Assembly: GCA_041920215.1 (NCBI GenBank)
Contig: JAYRSJ010000006.1
Location: 62,001 to 126,000 of the forward strand
Direction: 5' to 3'
Length of the DNA: 64,000 bases
Origin: JAYRSJ01 sp041920215
Lineage (GTDB): Bacteria > Pseudomonadota > Gammaproteobacteria > Burkholderiales > Burkholderiaceae_C
In this document: positions 34,255 through 42,709 of the stretch, one piece after another
Layout: each line of letters opens with the position of its first letter
Numbering within the stretch: the stretch's first letter is position 1
Position numbers and translations under genes: made by a program
Notes under the pieces: generated by a model
What the model saw: only the letters and a program-made list of their open reading frames with translations
The model's database searches: none
What the model was told of the DNA's origin: nothing

Positions 34255-35049
34255 ATGTCCATCCAAATGTTGAGCGACAAAGCCCTGCAGGAATCGCGCC
34301 GCTTCGGCGTCAAGCCCATACCGCTGCTGCGGCCCTTGGGCTGGCTGGCGCGTGGCTGGCGCGATATCTGGCGCTGCCCGCTGCCCTCGCTGCTGCATGG
34401 TCTGCTGATCGCGCTGTTCGGCACGCTGATCGTCTCGCTGGCCCATGAACGCTTCTGGCTGCTGGCCGGCGCCTTCAGCGGCTTCCTGCTGGTGGCGCCC
34501 ATCCTGGCCACCGGCCTGTATGTGATCAGCCGCGAGCTGGAGCAGGGGCGCAAGCCCACGCTGATGACGGTGCTGCGGGCCTGGAAACCGCATGACGGTC
34601 GCCTGGTGGGCTTCGGCCTGCTGCTGGCCCTGGCCGGCAGCGGTTGGGTGCTGTGCTCGGCGGCCCTGATCACCGGCTTTGCCCCGGCGCCCATCAGCAA
34701 GCCGGTCGAGTTCCTGCGTCTGGTCGTGCTGTCCGAGCAGTCGCTGCTGTTCGAAGCCTGGCTGGCGCTGGGTGCCCTGCTGGCCGCACCGGTGTTCGCC
34801 TCCACCGTCGTCGCGATCCCGCTGCTGCTGGACCGGCGCGAGCAGCAGCTGAGCATCCTGGGCGCGGTCTTCACCAGCTGGCGGGTGGTGATGGAGCATC
34901 CGGCGCCGGTGGCCCTGTGGGCCCTGCTGCTGATGGGACTGACCGGCCTGGGCATGCTCAGCGCGATGCTGGGCCTGGTCGTGATCCTGCCCTGGCTGGG
35001 GCACGCCAGCTGGCATGCCTACCGCGATCTGCTCAGCAGCCGCGACTGA
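34255..35049 (+). CDS. DUF2189 integral membrane protein
   Basis: A 264-residue membrane protein with about six hydrophobic helices. Family marks are the N-terminal FGVKPIPLLRPLGWLARGWRD, then LLVAPILATGLYVISRELEQG and the C-terminal LVVILPWLGHASWHAYRDL. Function unknown. It heads a run of three small membrane genes. Assignment to DUF2189 is from pattern recognition, not search. Confidence 0.82.
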   Translation: MSIQMLSDKALQESRRFGVKPIPLLRPLGWLARGWRDIWRCPLPSLLHGLLIALFGTLIVSLAHERFWLLAGAFSGFLLVAPILATGLYVISRELEQGRKPTLMTVLRAWKPHDGRLVGFGLLLALAGSGWVLCSAALITGFAPAPISKPVEFLRLVVLSEQSLLFEAWLALGALLAAPVFASTVVAIPLLLDRREQQLSILGAVFTSWRVVMEHPAPVALWALLLMGLTGLGMLSAMLGLVVILPWLGHASWHAYRDLLSSRD

Positions 35050-35067
35050 GAACCTCCCCCTGACACC

Positions 35068-35286
35068 ATGTTCGGCTATAGCGAAGAGCAGATTGCGCAG
35101 TTCGGCCTCAGCTTCGGCGTGGCCGCCTTCATGCTCTATATGGTGTTCATCATTCTGCAGCTGGCCCGCGAGTCCAAGGCCGGGCGCTTCGGCACCTTCA
35201 TCCTGCTGCTGGGCCTGGGCTTCGGCCTGGTGGGCTTTGCCGCCAAGGGCGTGATCAAGTACTTTCTCGGCGGCATCGGCGAATGA
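35068..35286 (+). CDS. DUF2788 small membrane protein
   Basis: 72 residues with two transmembrane helices (GVAAFMLYMVFIILQLA and FILLLGLGFGLVGFAAKGVI) separated by a short charged loop RESKAGR. Matches the DUF2788 pattern seen in betaproteobacteria; function unknown. Its stop overlaps the next start as ATGA. Confidence 0.8.
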   Translation: MFGYSEEQIAQFGLSFGVAAFMLYMVFIILQLARESKAGRFGTFILLLGLGFGLVGFAAKGVIKYFLGGIGE

Positions 35287-35903
35287 GTGAGCCCAGGCCC
35301 AGCAGCCGCAGCTTCCGGCACAGCCTGTTCGAGGATGCCCAGGCGCTGATCACTGGCACCTTGTTTGTCGCGCTGGGCGTGGCCCTGTTCAAGCAGGCCG
35401 GCATGCTGACCGGCGGCACCGTGGGCATCGCCTTCCTGGGCCATTACCTGAGCGGCCGGCCCTTCGGCGCGCTGTTCTTCCTGATCAACCTGCCCTTTTA
35501 CTGGCTGGCCTGGCGCCGCATGGGCGCGGCCTTCACGGTCAAGACCATCATTGCGGTCAGCCTGATGGCCCTGCTGGCCGAGCTGCTGCCGGGGCTGATC
35601 GGCTTCACCCGGCTGAACCCCTTCTTCGCGGCCATCGCCGGTGGCCTGCTGATCGGCGCCGGCATGCTGATCCTGTTCCGCCATCGCGCCTCGCTGGGCG
35701 GGCTCAATGTGCTGGTGCTGTGGCTGCAGGAGAAACGCGGCTGGCGCGCCGGCTATGTGCAGGCCGCGCTGGACGGCGTGATCCTGCTGTGCGGCCTCGC
35801 CTTCGTCAGCTGGGACCGCATCGGACTGTCGCTGCTGGGCATGGCAGCGATCAATGCAGCGCTGGCCATCAATCACCGCCCCGGCCGCTATATGGCGGCG
35901 TGA
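35283..35903 (+). CDS. YitT family membrane protein
   Basis: A 206-residue protein with five or six hydrophobic helices, resembling the membrane half of YitT/DUF161 proteins (ITGTLFVALGVALFKQAGML, TGGTVGIAFL, GGLLIGAGMLILFRHRASLG, GGLNVLVLWLQ). It lacks the soluble C-terminal domain of Bacillus YitT. Translation is coupled to the DUF2788 gene by a four-base overlap. Function unknown. Confidence 0.8.
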   Translation: MSEPRPSSRSFRHSLFEDAQALITGTLFVALGVALFKQAGMLTGGTVGIAFLGHYLSGRPFGALFFLINLPFYWLAWRRMGAAFTVKTIIAVSLMALLAELLPGLIGFTRLNPFFAAIAGGLLIGAGMLILFRHRASLGGLNVLVLWLQEKRGWRAGYVQAALDGVILLCGLAFVSWDRIGLSLLGMAAINAALAINHRPGRYMAA

Positions 35904-36065
35904 TCAGCGATAGCGGCATGTTGCAGGGAGCGCTGGCGAACTGGATCGGTCGTAGTCGCCACAGCCCTCAGTGGCCGGTTCGCAGCGGTTGCTGCCGTGC
36001 GCAGCCTGCGAACTGAAGCACGGTAAGTACCCCCAAGCCGACCTGCGCTTCGGCTGCTGTAGCGG

Positions 36066-36383
36066 TCAACGGCTCTCGGGCAAGGCCTTGGGGACAGGAC
36101 TCTGCACCGGCTCGTATGCTCGGCCGGCAAGAATGGCTTCGACCGCCCGGCTGGCGGCGTCGATGCCCTTGTCCTCGCCTTTGTTGCTGAGCAGGACGAT
36201 GTCGATGTCCTGGACGGGCAGATGGCTAAGCTCCGCCTTGAAGGCATGCCAATGGCCACCCTGCGCGATGCGCGGCTGTTGCAGCGCCGAGGGGCGCAGG
36301 TCGAATCCCAAGCCATAGGGGATCTGGCTACCGTCAGTCAGGCGGGTTGATGTGGTGGCCTCGCGCCAGGCGCTGGCCGACAT
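36066..36383 (-). pseudogene. C-terminal remnant of a serine-hydrolase (beta-lactamase-fold) protein
   Basis: An open frame of about 105 codons whose sequence resembles the C-terminal end of class C beta-lactamase-like serine hydrolases: QIPYGLGFDLRP, then HWHAFKAELSHLPVQDIDIVLLSN and a helix ending AVEAILAG. The SxxK and YxN active-site region that should precede it is absent; the upstream side runs at once into the ABC permease gene. The open frame happens to begin with an ATG but is unlikely to be functional. It looks like a truncated neighbour left by rearrangement. Confidence 0.55.
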
Positions 36384-36412
36384 CGCCAGCCCTGTGCAGG
36401 TGCAGCCGTGTC

Positions 36413-38254
36413 CTAGGTGGCGACCGCTCGGCGCGGTCCGGGTCGCGGGTCTTGTCGAGCCTCGGCTGTCCGAGCTTGGCGAGGCCGCATCAGTAATCCG
36501 GCTGCGAGCAAGGCCGGCAGGCCGATCAAGCCGCAGACCGACACCCAGACCAGCCCTGCGCCAAGGCCCTGGCGGCGCCGGTGGGCCAGCCAGGCAGCCA
36601 TCGCGGCCGACAGCCCCAGCAAGGCGTAGCCCACCGACTGGGTAGACCCCGGCGGCGCCAGGGCTTGCCCCTCCATGTCAACACCACCCTGGCGCCTGAA
36701 CACAGCCCCATCCATCGCCATAAGCAACTCATGCTGCAGTGGCGAGACCGCCCAGTAGATCCAGCAGTAGGCGTCTCCGAAGCTTGGCTTCAGCGCCTGC
36801 GAAAGCAGCGTTCGGCCCTGCCCGGACTCATCCACCCGCAGCAGTGTCTGCCATGGCCGGCTCGGCTCCAAGGGTCGGCCCTCCAGCATCAAGACCAACC
36901 AGCCCTCCCCGTCCTTGAGCACGGCGATGCTGCGCAGATCGCGTGAACCATGGGGTAGTGGCTGGCGCCAGCGCAGCGTGCCACGGCGATCCAGCAGCAG
37001 GAGCTCGCGGTTGCTGAGCACCAGCAGGTCCTGCTCAGAGCCCAGCGCCACCGGCTTGGCGATGAAGCGGTCCTGCGCGCCAGGCAGCGTCAGCAGGGTC
37101 TTCAGGCGGGCGCCGCCGGGCTCAGGGCGCAACAACTCAGGGCCCAGCGCCATCCAGGGACCGAGCTGCATCGGTGGCGACATAAAGCGCTGCTCGGACG
37201 CTACCGGCTCCGACGGCTCCAGCAAGCCCTGACGCCCCAGGCGGCCGACTTGCTGGCCGTTGTTGTCAAAGGCCAGGTAGACCTGCTGGGCGTGGCTGAA
37301 CTCCATGCGCCAGCCCCGTTCGACCCAGTCCCAACTCAGCGACATGCTCCGGCCGGGCTGGAAGCGCACCGGCATGCGATCGAAGGTCGGATACAGCATC
37401 GCTACCGGCAGCGCCTTCCAGGCCGCCGGATCGATCTTGCGACCCTGCGCCTGGCCCAGGCTCTGGGCCAACTGTTCGCCCGGACCCAGTCGCTGAAGGG
37501 CCTCGTAGCTGCCCGTCGCGGGCTGCCGTTCGAACTGTGGGTGGCTTCCCGCCGCCGCCAGCACCGCCTGCGTGCCAACTGCAGCACCGATCTGCATCAG
37601 CACGGTCAGCACCAGCACCATCGGCAGGCCAAGCAACAGCAGCCAGGCTTGGCCGCGGGGTGAGCTGGCCAAATCCGGCTTGAACAGGCGGTCCAGACCC
37701 GCCAGCAGCCACAGCACCAGGGCCAGCATCGGCCAGGGCAGCCAGGGCACCGCCAGAAACTCGGCGACCAGCAGAAAGGGGCTGGCAAGCAGCAGGAGCG
37801 CCCAGCGCCCAGGCGCCAGCACCGCGATCGAGGCTGCCAGGTAGCCGGCCAGCGCCAGCAACCAGGCTTGCAGGGCAAGACCCAGCTGCCAGGGCTCAAC
37901 CACGCCGCCCGACAGCGCGGCCACCGGCAGAGCCAGCGCAACCGGCAGCATGACTATTGCGGCCAGCAGCGAGGCGGCCGCACCAACCAGGCTCAGCATC
38001 AAGCGCCTGGGCGCCAGCGGCCGGTGCAACAGGTTCAGCCAGACGTTGGCACGGCTGTAGTTCCACATCTGCCAGCCGCCCAGCAAGTGGCCCACGACCA
38101 CGTAGCCTGCGCCGATCAGGCCCAGCAGGCCGATGTTGGGCTGGCTCATATCGGTCAGTCGACCGAGGTAGGCTAGGCCGGCGAAATTAAGCAGCGCCAG
38201 GCCCAGAGCCCAGCCACGGTAGCGGCGCATCTCCGCCCACATCAGTTCAGGCAT
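36413..38254 (-). CDS. ABC exporter permease with large soluble domain
   Basis: A 613-residue membrane protein. The start MPELMWAEMRRYRGW overlaps the ATPase stop by 8 bases, which fixes it. Residues about 10-270 hold six or seven hydrophobic helices (for example WALGLALLNFAGLAYLG, IGLLGLIGAGYVVVGHLL, LLLLGLPMVLVLTVLMQ). About 250 residues without helices follow, rich in beta-strand patterns with repeated LLVLSNRELLLLDRRGTLRW-like segments reminiscent of a propeller. Two final helices (YALLGLSAAMAAWLAH; VWVSVCGLIGLPALLAAGLL) end the protein. Partner of the ATPase at 38247. Substrate unknown. Confidence 0.75.
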   Translation of the reverse strand: MPELMWAEMRRYRGWALGLALLNFAGLAYLGRLTDMSQPNIGLLGLIGAGYVVVGHLLGGWQMWNYSRANVWLNLLHRPLAPRRLMLSLVGAAASLLAAIVMLPVALALPVAALSGGVVEPWQLGLALQAWLLALAGYLAASIAVLAPGRWALLLLASPFLLVAEFLAVPWLPWPMLALVLWLLAGLDRLFKPDLASSPRGQAWLLLLGLPMVLVLTVLMQIGAAVGTQAVLAAAGSHPQFERQPATGSYEALQRLGPGEQLAQSLGQAQGRKIDPAAWKALPVAMLYPTFDRMPVRFQPGRSMSLSWDWVERGWRMEFSHAQQVYLAFDNNGQQVGRLGRQGLLEPSEPVASEQRFMSPPMQLGPWMALGPELLRPEPGGARLKTLLTLPGAQDRFIAKPVALGSEQDLLVLSNRELLLLDRRGTLRWRQPLPHGSRDLRSIAVLKDGEGWLVLMLEGRPLEPSRPWQTLLRVDESGQGRTLLSQALKPSFGDAYCWIYWAVSPLQHELLMAMDGAVFRRQGGVDMEGQALAPPGSTQSVGYALLGLSAAMAAWLAHRRRQGLGAGLVWVSVCGLIGLPALLAAGLLMRPRQARTAEARQDPRPGPRRAVAT

Positions 38255-39203
38255 GCGACGACTCCTTCGATTCATCCTTGGCGCGGCGTGGTGCCGCATG
38301 GTTCTTGGCGAGAAAGGCATTGATCGCACGGTCCAGGCCCACCGCCGCGCTGATGGCCCGGCGTGCGCCCAGCGCTTGCAATGCGGCGGACGTGGCGTCC
38401 TCAGGCTGATCGAGCAGCAAGAGCTGAGTGATGCCGTCGACGGTCTGGCTCTGCAGATACCCAGCCAGGCCGCGCAGCTCCGGCGCCTTGAAAGGAAACT
38501 CGATCTGCCAGAGCCGCACACGCTCGCAGAACGCGTCGGGGCTGGATTGGTGGCGCAGCTCGCCACGCTCCAGCACCACCAGGTGATCGGCAATGCGCTC
38601 GATCTCCTCCATCTGGTGCGAGCAGTAGACGATGGTGGCCCCGCCTTGCTGACCGCTGAACAGCAGGGCCTCCAGGAAGGCGCGCTTGGACACCACATCC
38701 AGGCCCAGGGTCGGTTCGTCGAGGATGAGCAACTCTGGCTGCTGGGCCAGCGCCAGAGCCAGGCTCAGCCCCGCGCGTTCGCCCCGGGAGAGCTCAGAGA
38801 CGCGCTGGTGCAACTCCACATGGAAATGCCCCAGCACCTCGTCGAGCAGGCCGGCCTGCCAGCGCCCAATACCAGGTGCGGCATAGAGGCGCTGCTGCAT
38901 GCGGATCAACTCCTCGACCACCATCCAGCCCGGCAGGCTGTGCTCTTCGTTGACGAAGCCGATGCGCGCCCGCTCCGAAGGGCCAAGGGCTTGACTGTCC
39001 ACGCCAAGCACGCGGACGCTGCCGCTGCTGGGCGCCATGAAGCCCAGCAGGATGCGAAACAGCGTGGACTTGCCGGCACCGTTGGCACCGACGATGGCAT
39101 GCACGCCGCCGCGCGGCAGGCGCAGGCTCAAGTCACTCAGGGCCTTCTTGCCCCGGCCGAAGCTGCGACACAGCGCCTCGGTCTCAATTACCCAATCGCT
39201 CAT
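38247..39203 (-). CDS. ABC transporter ATP-binding protein
   Basis: A 318-residue ATPase with Walker A VGANGAGKSTLFRIL (about 38-52), signature motif ELSRGERAGLSLALALAQQ (the usual LSGGQ is here LSRGE), Walker B ELLILDEPTLGLDVVSKRAF, and the H-loop IVYCSHQMEEIERI. About 90 residues past the core form a C-terminal extension ending in a charged tail. Follows the GntR regulator by 19 bases and overlaps the permease gene, so the three form one operon of the YtrABC type. Confidence 0.93.
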   Translation of the reverse strand: MSDWVIETEALCRSFGRGKKALSDLSLRLPRGGVHAIVGANGAGKSTLFRILLGFMAPSSGSVRVLGVDSQALGPSERARIGFVNEEHSLPGWMVVEELIRMQQRLYAAPGIGRWQAGLLDEVLGHFHVELHQRVSELSRGERAGLSLALALAQQPELLILDEPTLGLDVVSKRAFLEALLFSGQQGGATIVYCSHQMEEIERIADHLVVLERGELRHQSSPDAFCERVRLWQIEFPFKAPELRGLAGYLQSQTVDGITQLLLLDQPEDATSAALQALGARRAISAAVGLDRAINAFLAKNHAAPRRAKDESKESSHA

Positions 39204-39222
39204 TGGTCCTCTTCCTCTGCGT

Positions 39223-39636
39223 TCAGGCGCGCTTGCGCGGCTTGTTCAGGACGGCAAGCTCATCGGCCAACTGGCCCAGCATCTGCTTGGGCGTGAAGTC
39301 CAGGCCTAGCACCTCGTCCACGAAGCGGTTGCAGGCAGCGTCCAAGCGACGCTGCTGCTCCTCTTGCGACAGGCGCTGGCGCGGCTGGGCCACGAACAGG
39401 CCCAGGCCCGCTCTAGCATCAAGCCACCCCTCAAGCGTCAGCTCCTGGTAGGCCTTGGCGACCGTGTTCGGATTGATCAGCAGTTGCTGTGCGAGCCCGC
39501 GAACGCTGGGCAGCATGTCGCCCACCTGCAGATCTCCGGCCGCCACTTGGCGCCGGATGGCATCGACGATTTGTCGTGTGATCGGGCGCGGGTCGCCGGG
39601 TGCAATGTCGAGGATCAAAGGAGCGTGGCGCGGCAT
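39223..39636 (-). CDS. GntR family regulator, YtrA subfamily
   Basis: A 137-residue repressor with the GntR winged helix at about 15-80 (RQIVDAIRRQVAAGDLQVGD, LPSVRGLAQQLLINPNTVAKA, YQELTLEGWLDARAGLGLFV) and only a short dimerisation tail of about 55 residues. That small effector region defines the YtrA subfamily, whose members usually control adjacent ABC transporter genes. An exact inverted repeat lies 10 bases upstream. Confidence 0.92.
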   Translation of the reverse strand: MPRHAPLILDIAPGDPRPITRQIVDAIRRQVAAGDLQVGDMLPSVRGLAQQLLINPNTVAKAYQELTLEGWLDARAGLGLFVAQPRQRLSQEEQQRRLDAACNRFVDEVLGLDFTPKQMLGQLADELAVLNKPRKRA

Positions 39637-39645
39637 TTCCGTCCT

Positions 39646-39672
39646 TACTGTACTGGTTCAATAGGTACAGTA
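39646..39672 (-). promoter_or_regulatory. YtrA-type operator overlapping the promoter
   Basis: Perfect 8-base inverted repeat TACTGTAC ... GTACAGTA with an 11-base spacer. On the minus strand the outer arm contains TATACT, a good -10 element about 33 bases before the regulator ATG. Binding would cover the -10 and start point, giving autorepression and control of the ABC operon. Confidence 0.75.
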
Positions 39673-40126
39673 TAGGCGCTCTAGCGCACATCGAACGGTG
39701 CAGGAAGTCATGTGGGCGCCGTTGAGGGGCGCGTGCTCCGGCTGGCTCGCAGATAAGCACGCTTGGCAGCATGCCCGGCGACCCTACGCGGATACGTACC
39801 GCCATCGGGGTGCGCTCAGGTGCTGACCCCACGGCTCGTCTCGGTAGCTCGGCGGACCTTCCCGGACACTTGAGTGGCGTTTGAGGTCGTTCCTTCGGCC
39901 GCTTCAGCCTTCTTGAAGCCATCAACGCCGACGCGCTGACGACGTATTGGGTAACGAGGCGCCGGTCACCAGTCAAACGTCCGGTGCTGGCGGCCGCGGT
40001 CGCTCAGCCGGCCGAACGCGAGCGACTCACATCAGCCTGAACCAGCTGATGGCGCCTAAGCCGTGGCCGGCCGCTTCTGCCGATACCCGACCTCGCCGCA
40101 CGCGCTTGCGGCGCCGCCCCGCCCAC
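39673..40126. other. Intergenic stretch without recognisable gene
   Basis: About 450 bases between the ABC operon and DUF3501. Both strands were read; frames present show no family pattern, biased codon use or convincing start. It is less GC-uniform than its surroundings and has no clear inverted repeats, tRNA or transposase remains. It may be degraded sequence at the edge of an inserted segment. Confidence 0.5.
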
Positions 40127-40714
40127 TCAAGAGCTCAGATCCCCCGCCAGCGCCGCCAGCGTCTCGGCCGCAATCTCCACATGGGCCGGGTAGTGGCGGT
40201 GGTCGCAGCCCAGCTTGACCCGGGCGCCGGCCCGCACCGCCTGACGGGCCGCGGCGGGCAGCTCGAAGCGCAGGAAATGCACCGCCGAGGTCTTCTCGGC
40301 GTTCTCGCGTTCCAGATCCTCGTCGGCGATCGCATAGATGCGGCCATGGCCCTCGACCTCGACGAACATGCGGTCCTCGACGCCGATCAGCCGCGCCAGC
40401 TCGCGCCGGCGCTCATGCGGGTCGGGATACTCGATCAGCAGGGTCGCCTTCCAGTTCGTGCCATCGGGCACCAGCGGGGCATAGGCGTCGATCTCGCCCT
40501 GTATGCCCGCTTCCTCGAAGATCTTCTCGATGCGCAGCATCTCCTGGATCTGGTAACGGATGGTCTGCTCGTCCTCGAACTGCACGCTGAGGTGCTCGCC
40601 CAGGGCCACGCTGCGCAGGCGGCGGTGGGCGATGATGGCGCCCTGCTGGATCTTGCGCTGCCTGGCATAGGCCTCCAGCGTCAGCAGGCTGTCGCGAGTG
40701 ATGGTGCGGCTCAT
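40127..40714 (-). CDS. DUF3501 family protein
   Basis: A 195-residue protein starting MSRTITRDSLLTLEAYARQR; eight in-frame codons upstream are excluded because the chosen ATG is 7 bases after the preceding stop. Conserved-looking blocks include IAHRRLRSVALGEHLSVQFE, TIRYQIQEMLRIEKIFEEAG and AVHFLRFEL. Function unknown. It is the third gene of a rubrerythrin/Fe-S oxidoreductase/DUF3501 unit that recurs in proteobacteria, which suggests a role in redox or peroxide stress. Confidence 0.85.
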   Translation of the reverse strand: MSRTITRDSLLTLEAYARQRKIQQGAIIAHRRLRSVALGEHLSVQFEDEQTIRYQIQEMLRIEKIFEEAGIQGEIDAYAPLVPDGTNWKATLLIEYPDPHERRRELARLIGVEDRMFVEVEGHGRIYAIADEDLERENAEKTSAVHFLRFELPAAARQAVRAGARVKLGCDHRHYPAHVEIAAETLAALAGDLSS

Positions 40715-40721
40715 GGTGGCT

Positions 40722-42083
40722 TCACTCCTTGTTGGCACCCAGGCCGTAGGCCCGGCTGAGCAGGCTCAGCGGATGCTGCAGCGCCCGGGCCGGGGTGCCG
40801 GCCTCGGCCATGCCCTGGGCGATATGGTGGCCGGCCAGCGCGCAGTCGCTGGCGATCACATCCGGCTCATCCTTGGCCATGGCCTTGAACACCGGCCGGC
40901 CTATCTTCATCGCGGTCTTGTGGTAACGGGTCTTGACCCCATAGGTGCCGGCATGGCCCGAGCAGCGCTCCACCGTGTTGAGCTTCACGTCCACCGTCTG
41001 GCCGATCAGCTTGAACATCTCCTCGGTCTTGCGACCGATCTTCTGCACCCGTCCATGGCAGGGGATGTGGTAGGACACGCGGCCCAGCGCCTGCTTGAAA
41101 TCGAGCTTCAGCAGACCATCCTTGTGGCGCGCGATCAGGTACTCGAAAGGGTCCCAGACGCTGTCCCTGACCCTTTGCACATCGGCCTCGTCCGGGAACA
41201 TCAGCGGCAGCTCCTGCTTGAACATCAGCGTGCAGCTGGGAATGGCCGACAGGATCGCATAGCCCTGCTGGGCATAGCTGGCCAGCACCGGGATATTGGC
41301 ATTCTTGTGCTGCTCCACCGTCTGCAGGTCGCCCAGCTCCAGCTTGGGCATGCCGCAGCATTTTTCCTTCTCGACGATGACATAGGGGATCTCGTTGTGG
41401 TCCAGCACCTTCAGCAGCTCATGGCCGATGCCGGGCTCGTTGTAGTTGATGTAGCAGGTGGAGAAGATCGCCACCTTGCCGGGCGTGCGCTCGCCGTTCG
41501 TCACCACGCTGGCACCCGACTTGGCCGCACCCCAACGGAAGCGCTGGCCCGCCAGCTCGGGCATCCAGGCCTCGGGGTGCACGCCCAAGGCCTTGTCCAT
41601 GACCTTGCGCGCCAGGCCGGTCTTGTTCACCGCGTTGACCGCCTGCACGACGATGGGGATGCCGGCGAACTGGCCATGCACGTCGGTGGAGGCCAGGAAG
41701 CGCTCGCCAGCCCCCACCTCGCCCTTGCGAAACTTGATTGCCTTGGCGCGCAGCATGGTGTGCGGGAAATCCAAGTTCCAGGCGTGCGGCGGCACGTAGG
41801 GACATTTGGTCATGTAGCAGAGGTCGCACAGATAGCACTGATCGACCACTTTCCAGAAGTCCTGCTTGTCCACCCCGTCGAGTTCGCCGCTCTTGCCCTC
41901 GTCCACCAGGTCGAACAGCGTGGGGAAGCTTTGGCACAGCGAAACGCAGCGCCGGCAGCCGTGGCAGATGTCGAAGATGCGCTCCATCTCCTGTAAGCAC
42001 TGCGCCTCGTCGTAGAAGGCCGGATTCTTCCAGTCCAGCGGGTGACGGGTCGGTGCTTCGAGATTGCCTTCGCGAGTGCTCAT
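40722..42083 (-). CDS. GlpC-like Fe-S oxidoreductase with CCG domains
   Basis: A 453-residue protein with two [4Fe-4S] ferredoxin motifs near the N terminus, CHGCRRCVSLCQSFP and CYLCDLCYMTKCP. Two cysteine-rich CCG domains follow (EKEKCCGMPKLELGD about 250, and YHIPCHGRVQKIG with ERCSGHAGTYG in the C-terminal part), as in heterodisulfide reductase subunit B and GlpC. No membrane segment is seen. The start MSTREGNLEAP is 11 codons inside the longest frame. Likely shuttles electrons between a donor and the adjacent rubrerythrin or a quinone; partners are inferred from context only. Confidence 0.88.
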   Translation of the reverse strand: MSTREGNLEAPTRHPLDWKNPAFYDEAQCLQEMERIFDICHGCRRCVSLCQSFPTLFDLVDEGKSGELDGVDKQDFWKVVDQCYLCDLCYMTKCPYVPPHAWNLDFPHTMLRAKAIKFRKGEVGAGERFLASTDVHGQFAGIPIVVQAVNAVNKTGLARKVMDKALGVHPEAWMPELAGQRFRWGAAKSGASVVTNGERTPGKVAIFSTCYINYNEPGIGHELLKVLDHNEIPYVIVEKEKCCGMPKLELGDLQTVEQHKNANIPVLASYAQQGYAILSAIPSCTLMFKQELPLMFPDEADVQRVRDSVWDPFEYLIARHKDGLLKLDFKQALGRVSYHIPCHGRVQKIGRKTEEMFKLIGQTVDVKLNTVERCSGHAGTYGVKTRYHKTAMKIGRPVFKAMAKDEPDVIASDCALAGHHIAQGMAEAGTPARALQHPLSLLSRAYGLGANKE

Positions 42084-42172
42084 GCGGGGCTCCTGGCTTG
42101 GTTTGGGCCGGCACACACAGTTAGCAGGGCGGCGCCCGCAGGCGCCGCCACTCAGACAGCCCGCAGGTCGGA

Positions 42173-42592
42173 TCAGTCCACCAGCGCGTCGAGCGCCTTC
42201 TGGTAGCGGTTGGCGTGCGAGCGCTCGGCCTTGGCCAGGGTCTCGAACCAGTCGGCGATCTCGTCGAAGCCCTCGTCGCGGGCGGTCTTGGCCATGCCGG
42301 GGTACATATCGGTGTACTCATGCGTCTCGCCGGCCACCGCGGCCTTGAGGTTGTCGCGGGTGGGGCCGATCGGCAGGCCGGTGGCCGGGTCGCCGACCGC
42401 CTCCAGAAACTCCAGATGCCCGTGCGCATGCCCGGTCTCACCCTCGGCGGTGGAGCGGAACAGCGCGGCCACATCGTTCTGACCCTCGATATCGGCCTTG
42501 TTCGCGAAGTAGAGGTAGCGGCGGTTGGCCTGCGATTCGCCCGCGAAAGCGTCCTTCAGGTTCTGCTCGGTCTTCGATCCTTTCAATCCCAT
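42173..42592 (-). CDS. Rubrerythrin family protein (diiron only)
   Basis: A 139-residue four-helix-bundle protein: KTEQNLKDAFAGESQANRRY supplies the first Glu, STAEGETGHAHGHLEFL the ExxH motif, and later AAVAGETHEYTDMYP and AKAERSHANRYQ complete the diiron ligands. The C-terminal rubredoxin-like Cys4 domain of classical rubrerythrin is absent, so electrons must come from another protein, plausibly the Fe-S protein 89 bases downstream. Probably a peroxidase or oxygen-detoxifying protein. GGAG precedes the ATG. Confidence 0.92.
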   Translation of the reverse strand: MGLKGSKTEQNLKDAFAGESQANRRYLYFANKADIEGQNDVAALFRSTAEGETGHAHGHLEFLEAVGDPATGLPIGPTRDNLKAAVAGETHEYTDMYPGMAKTARDEGFDEIADWFETLAKAERSHANRYQKALDALVD

Positions 42593-42709
42593 GGTGCTCT
42601 CCAGTGGTGTTGCTTGGTCGATCACGGCTGCCCTGCCGGCTGCAGAAACAGCACCGCCCGACGCTAACTCAAGCCGGCAGCAGCTGCCAATGCATAGCTT
42701 CAATGCCAT

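Noticed and set aside
39947..40759. Plus-strand frame of 270 codons across the gap and DUF3501
   Set aside because: Mostly antisense to DUF3501; the part in the gap has no recognisable pattern.
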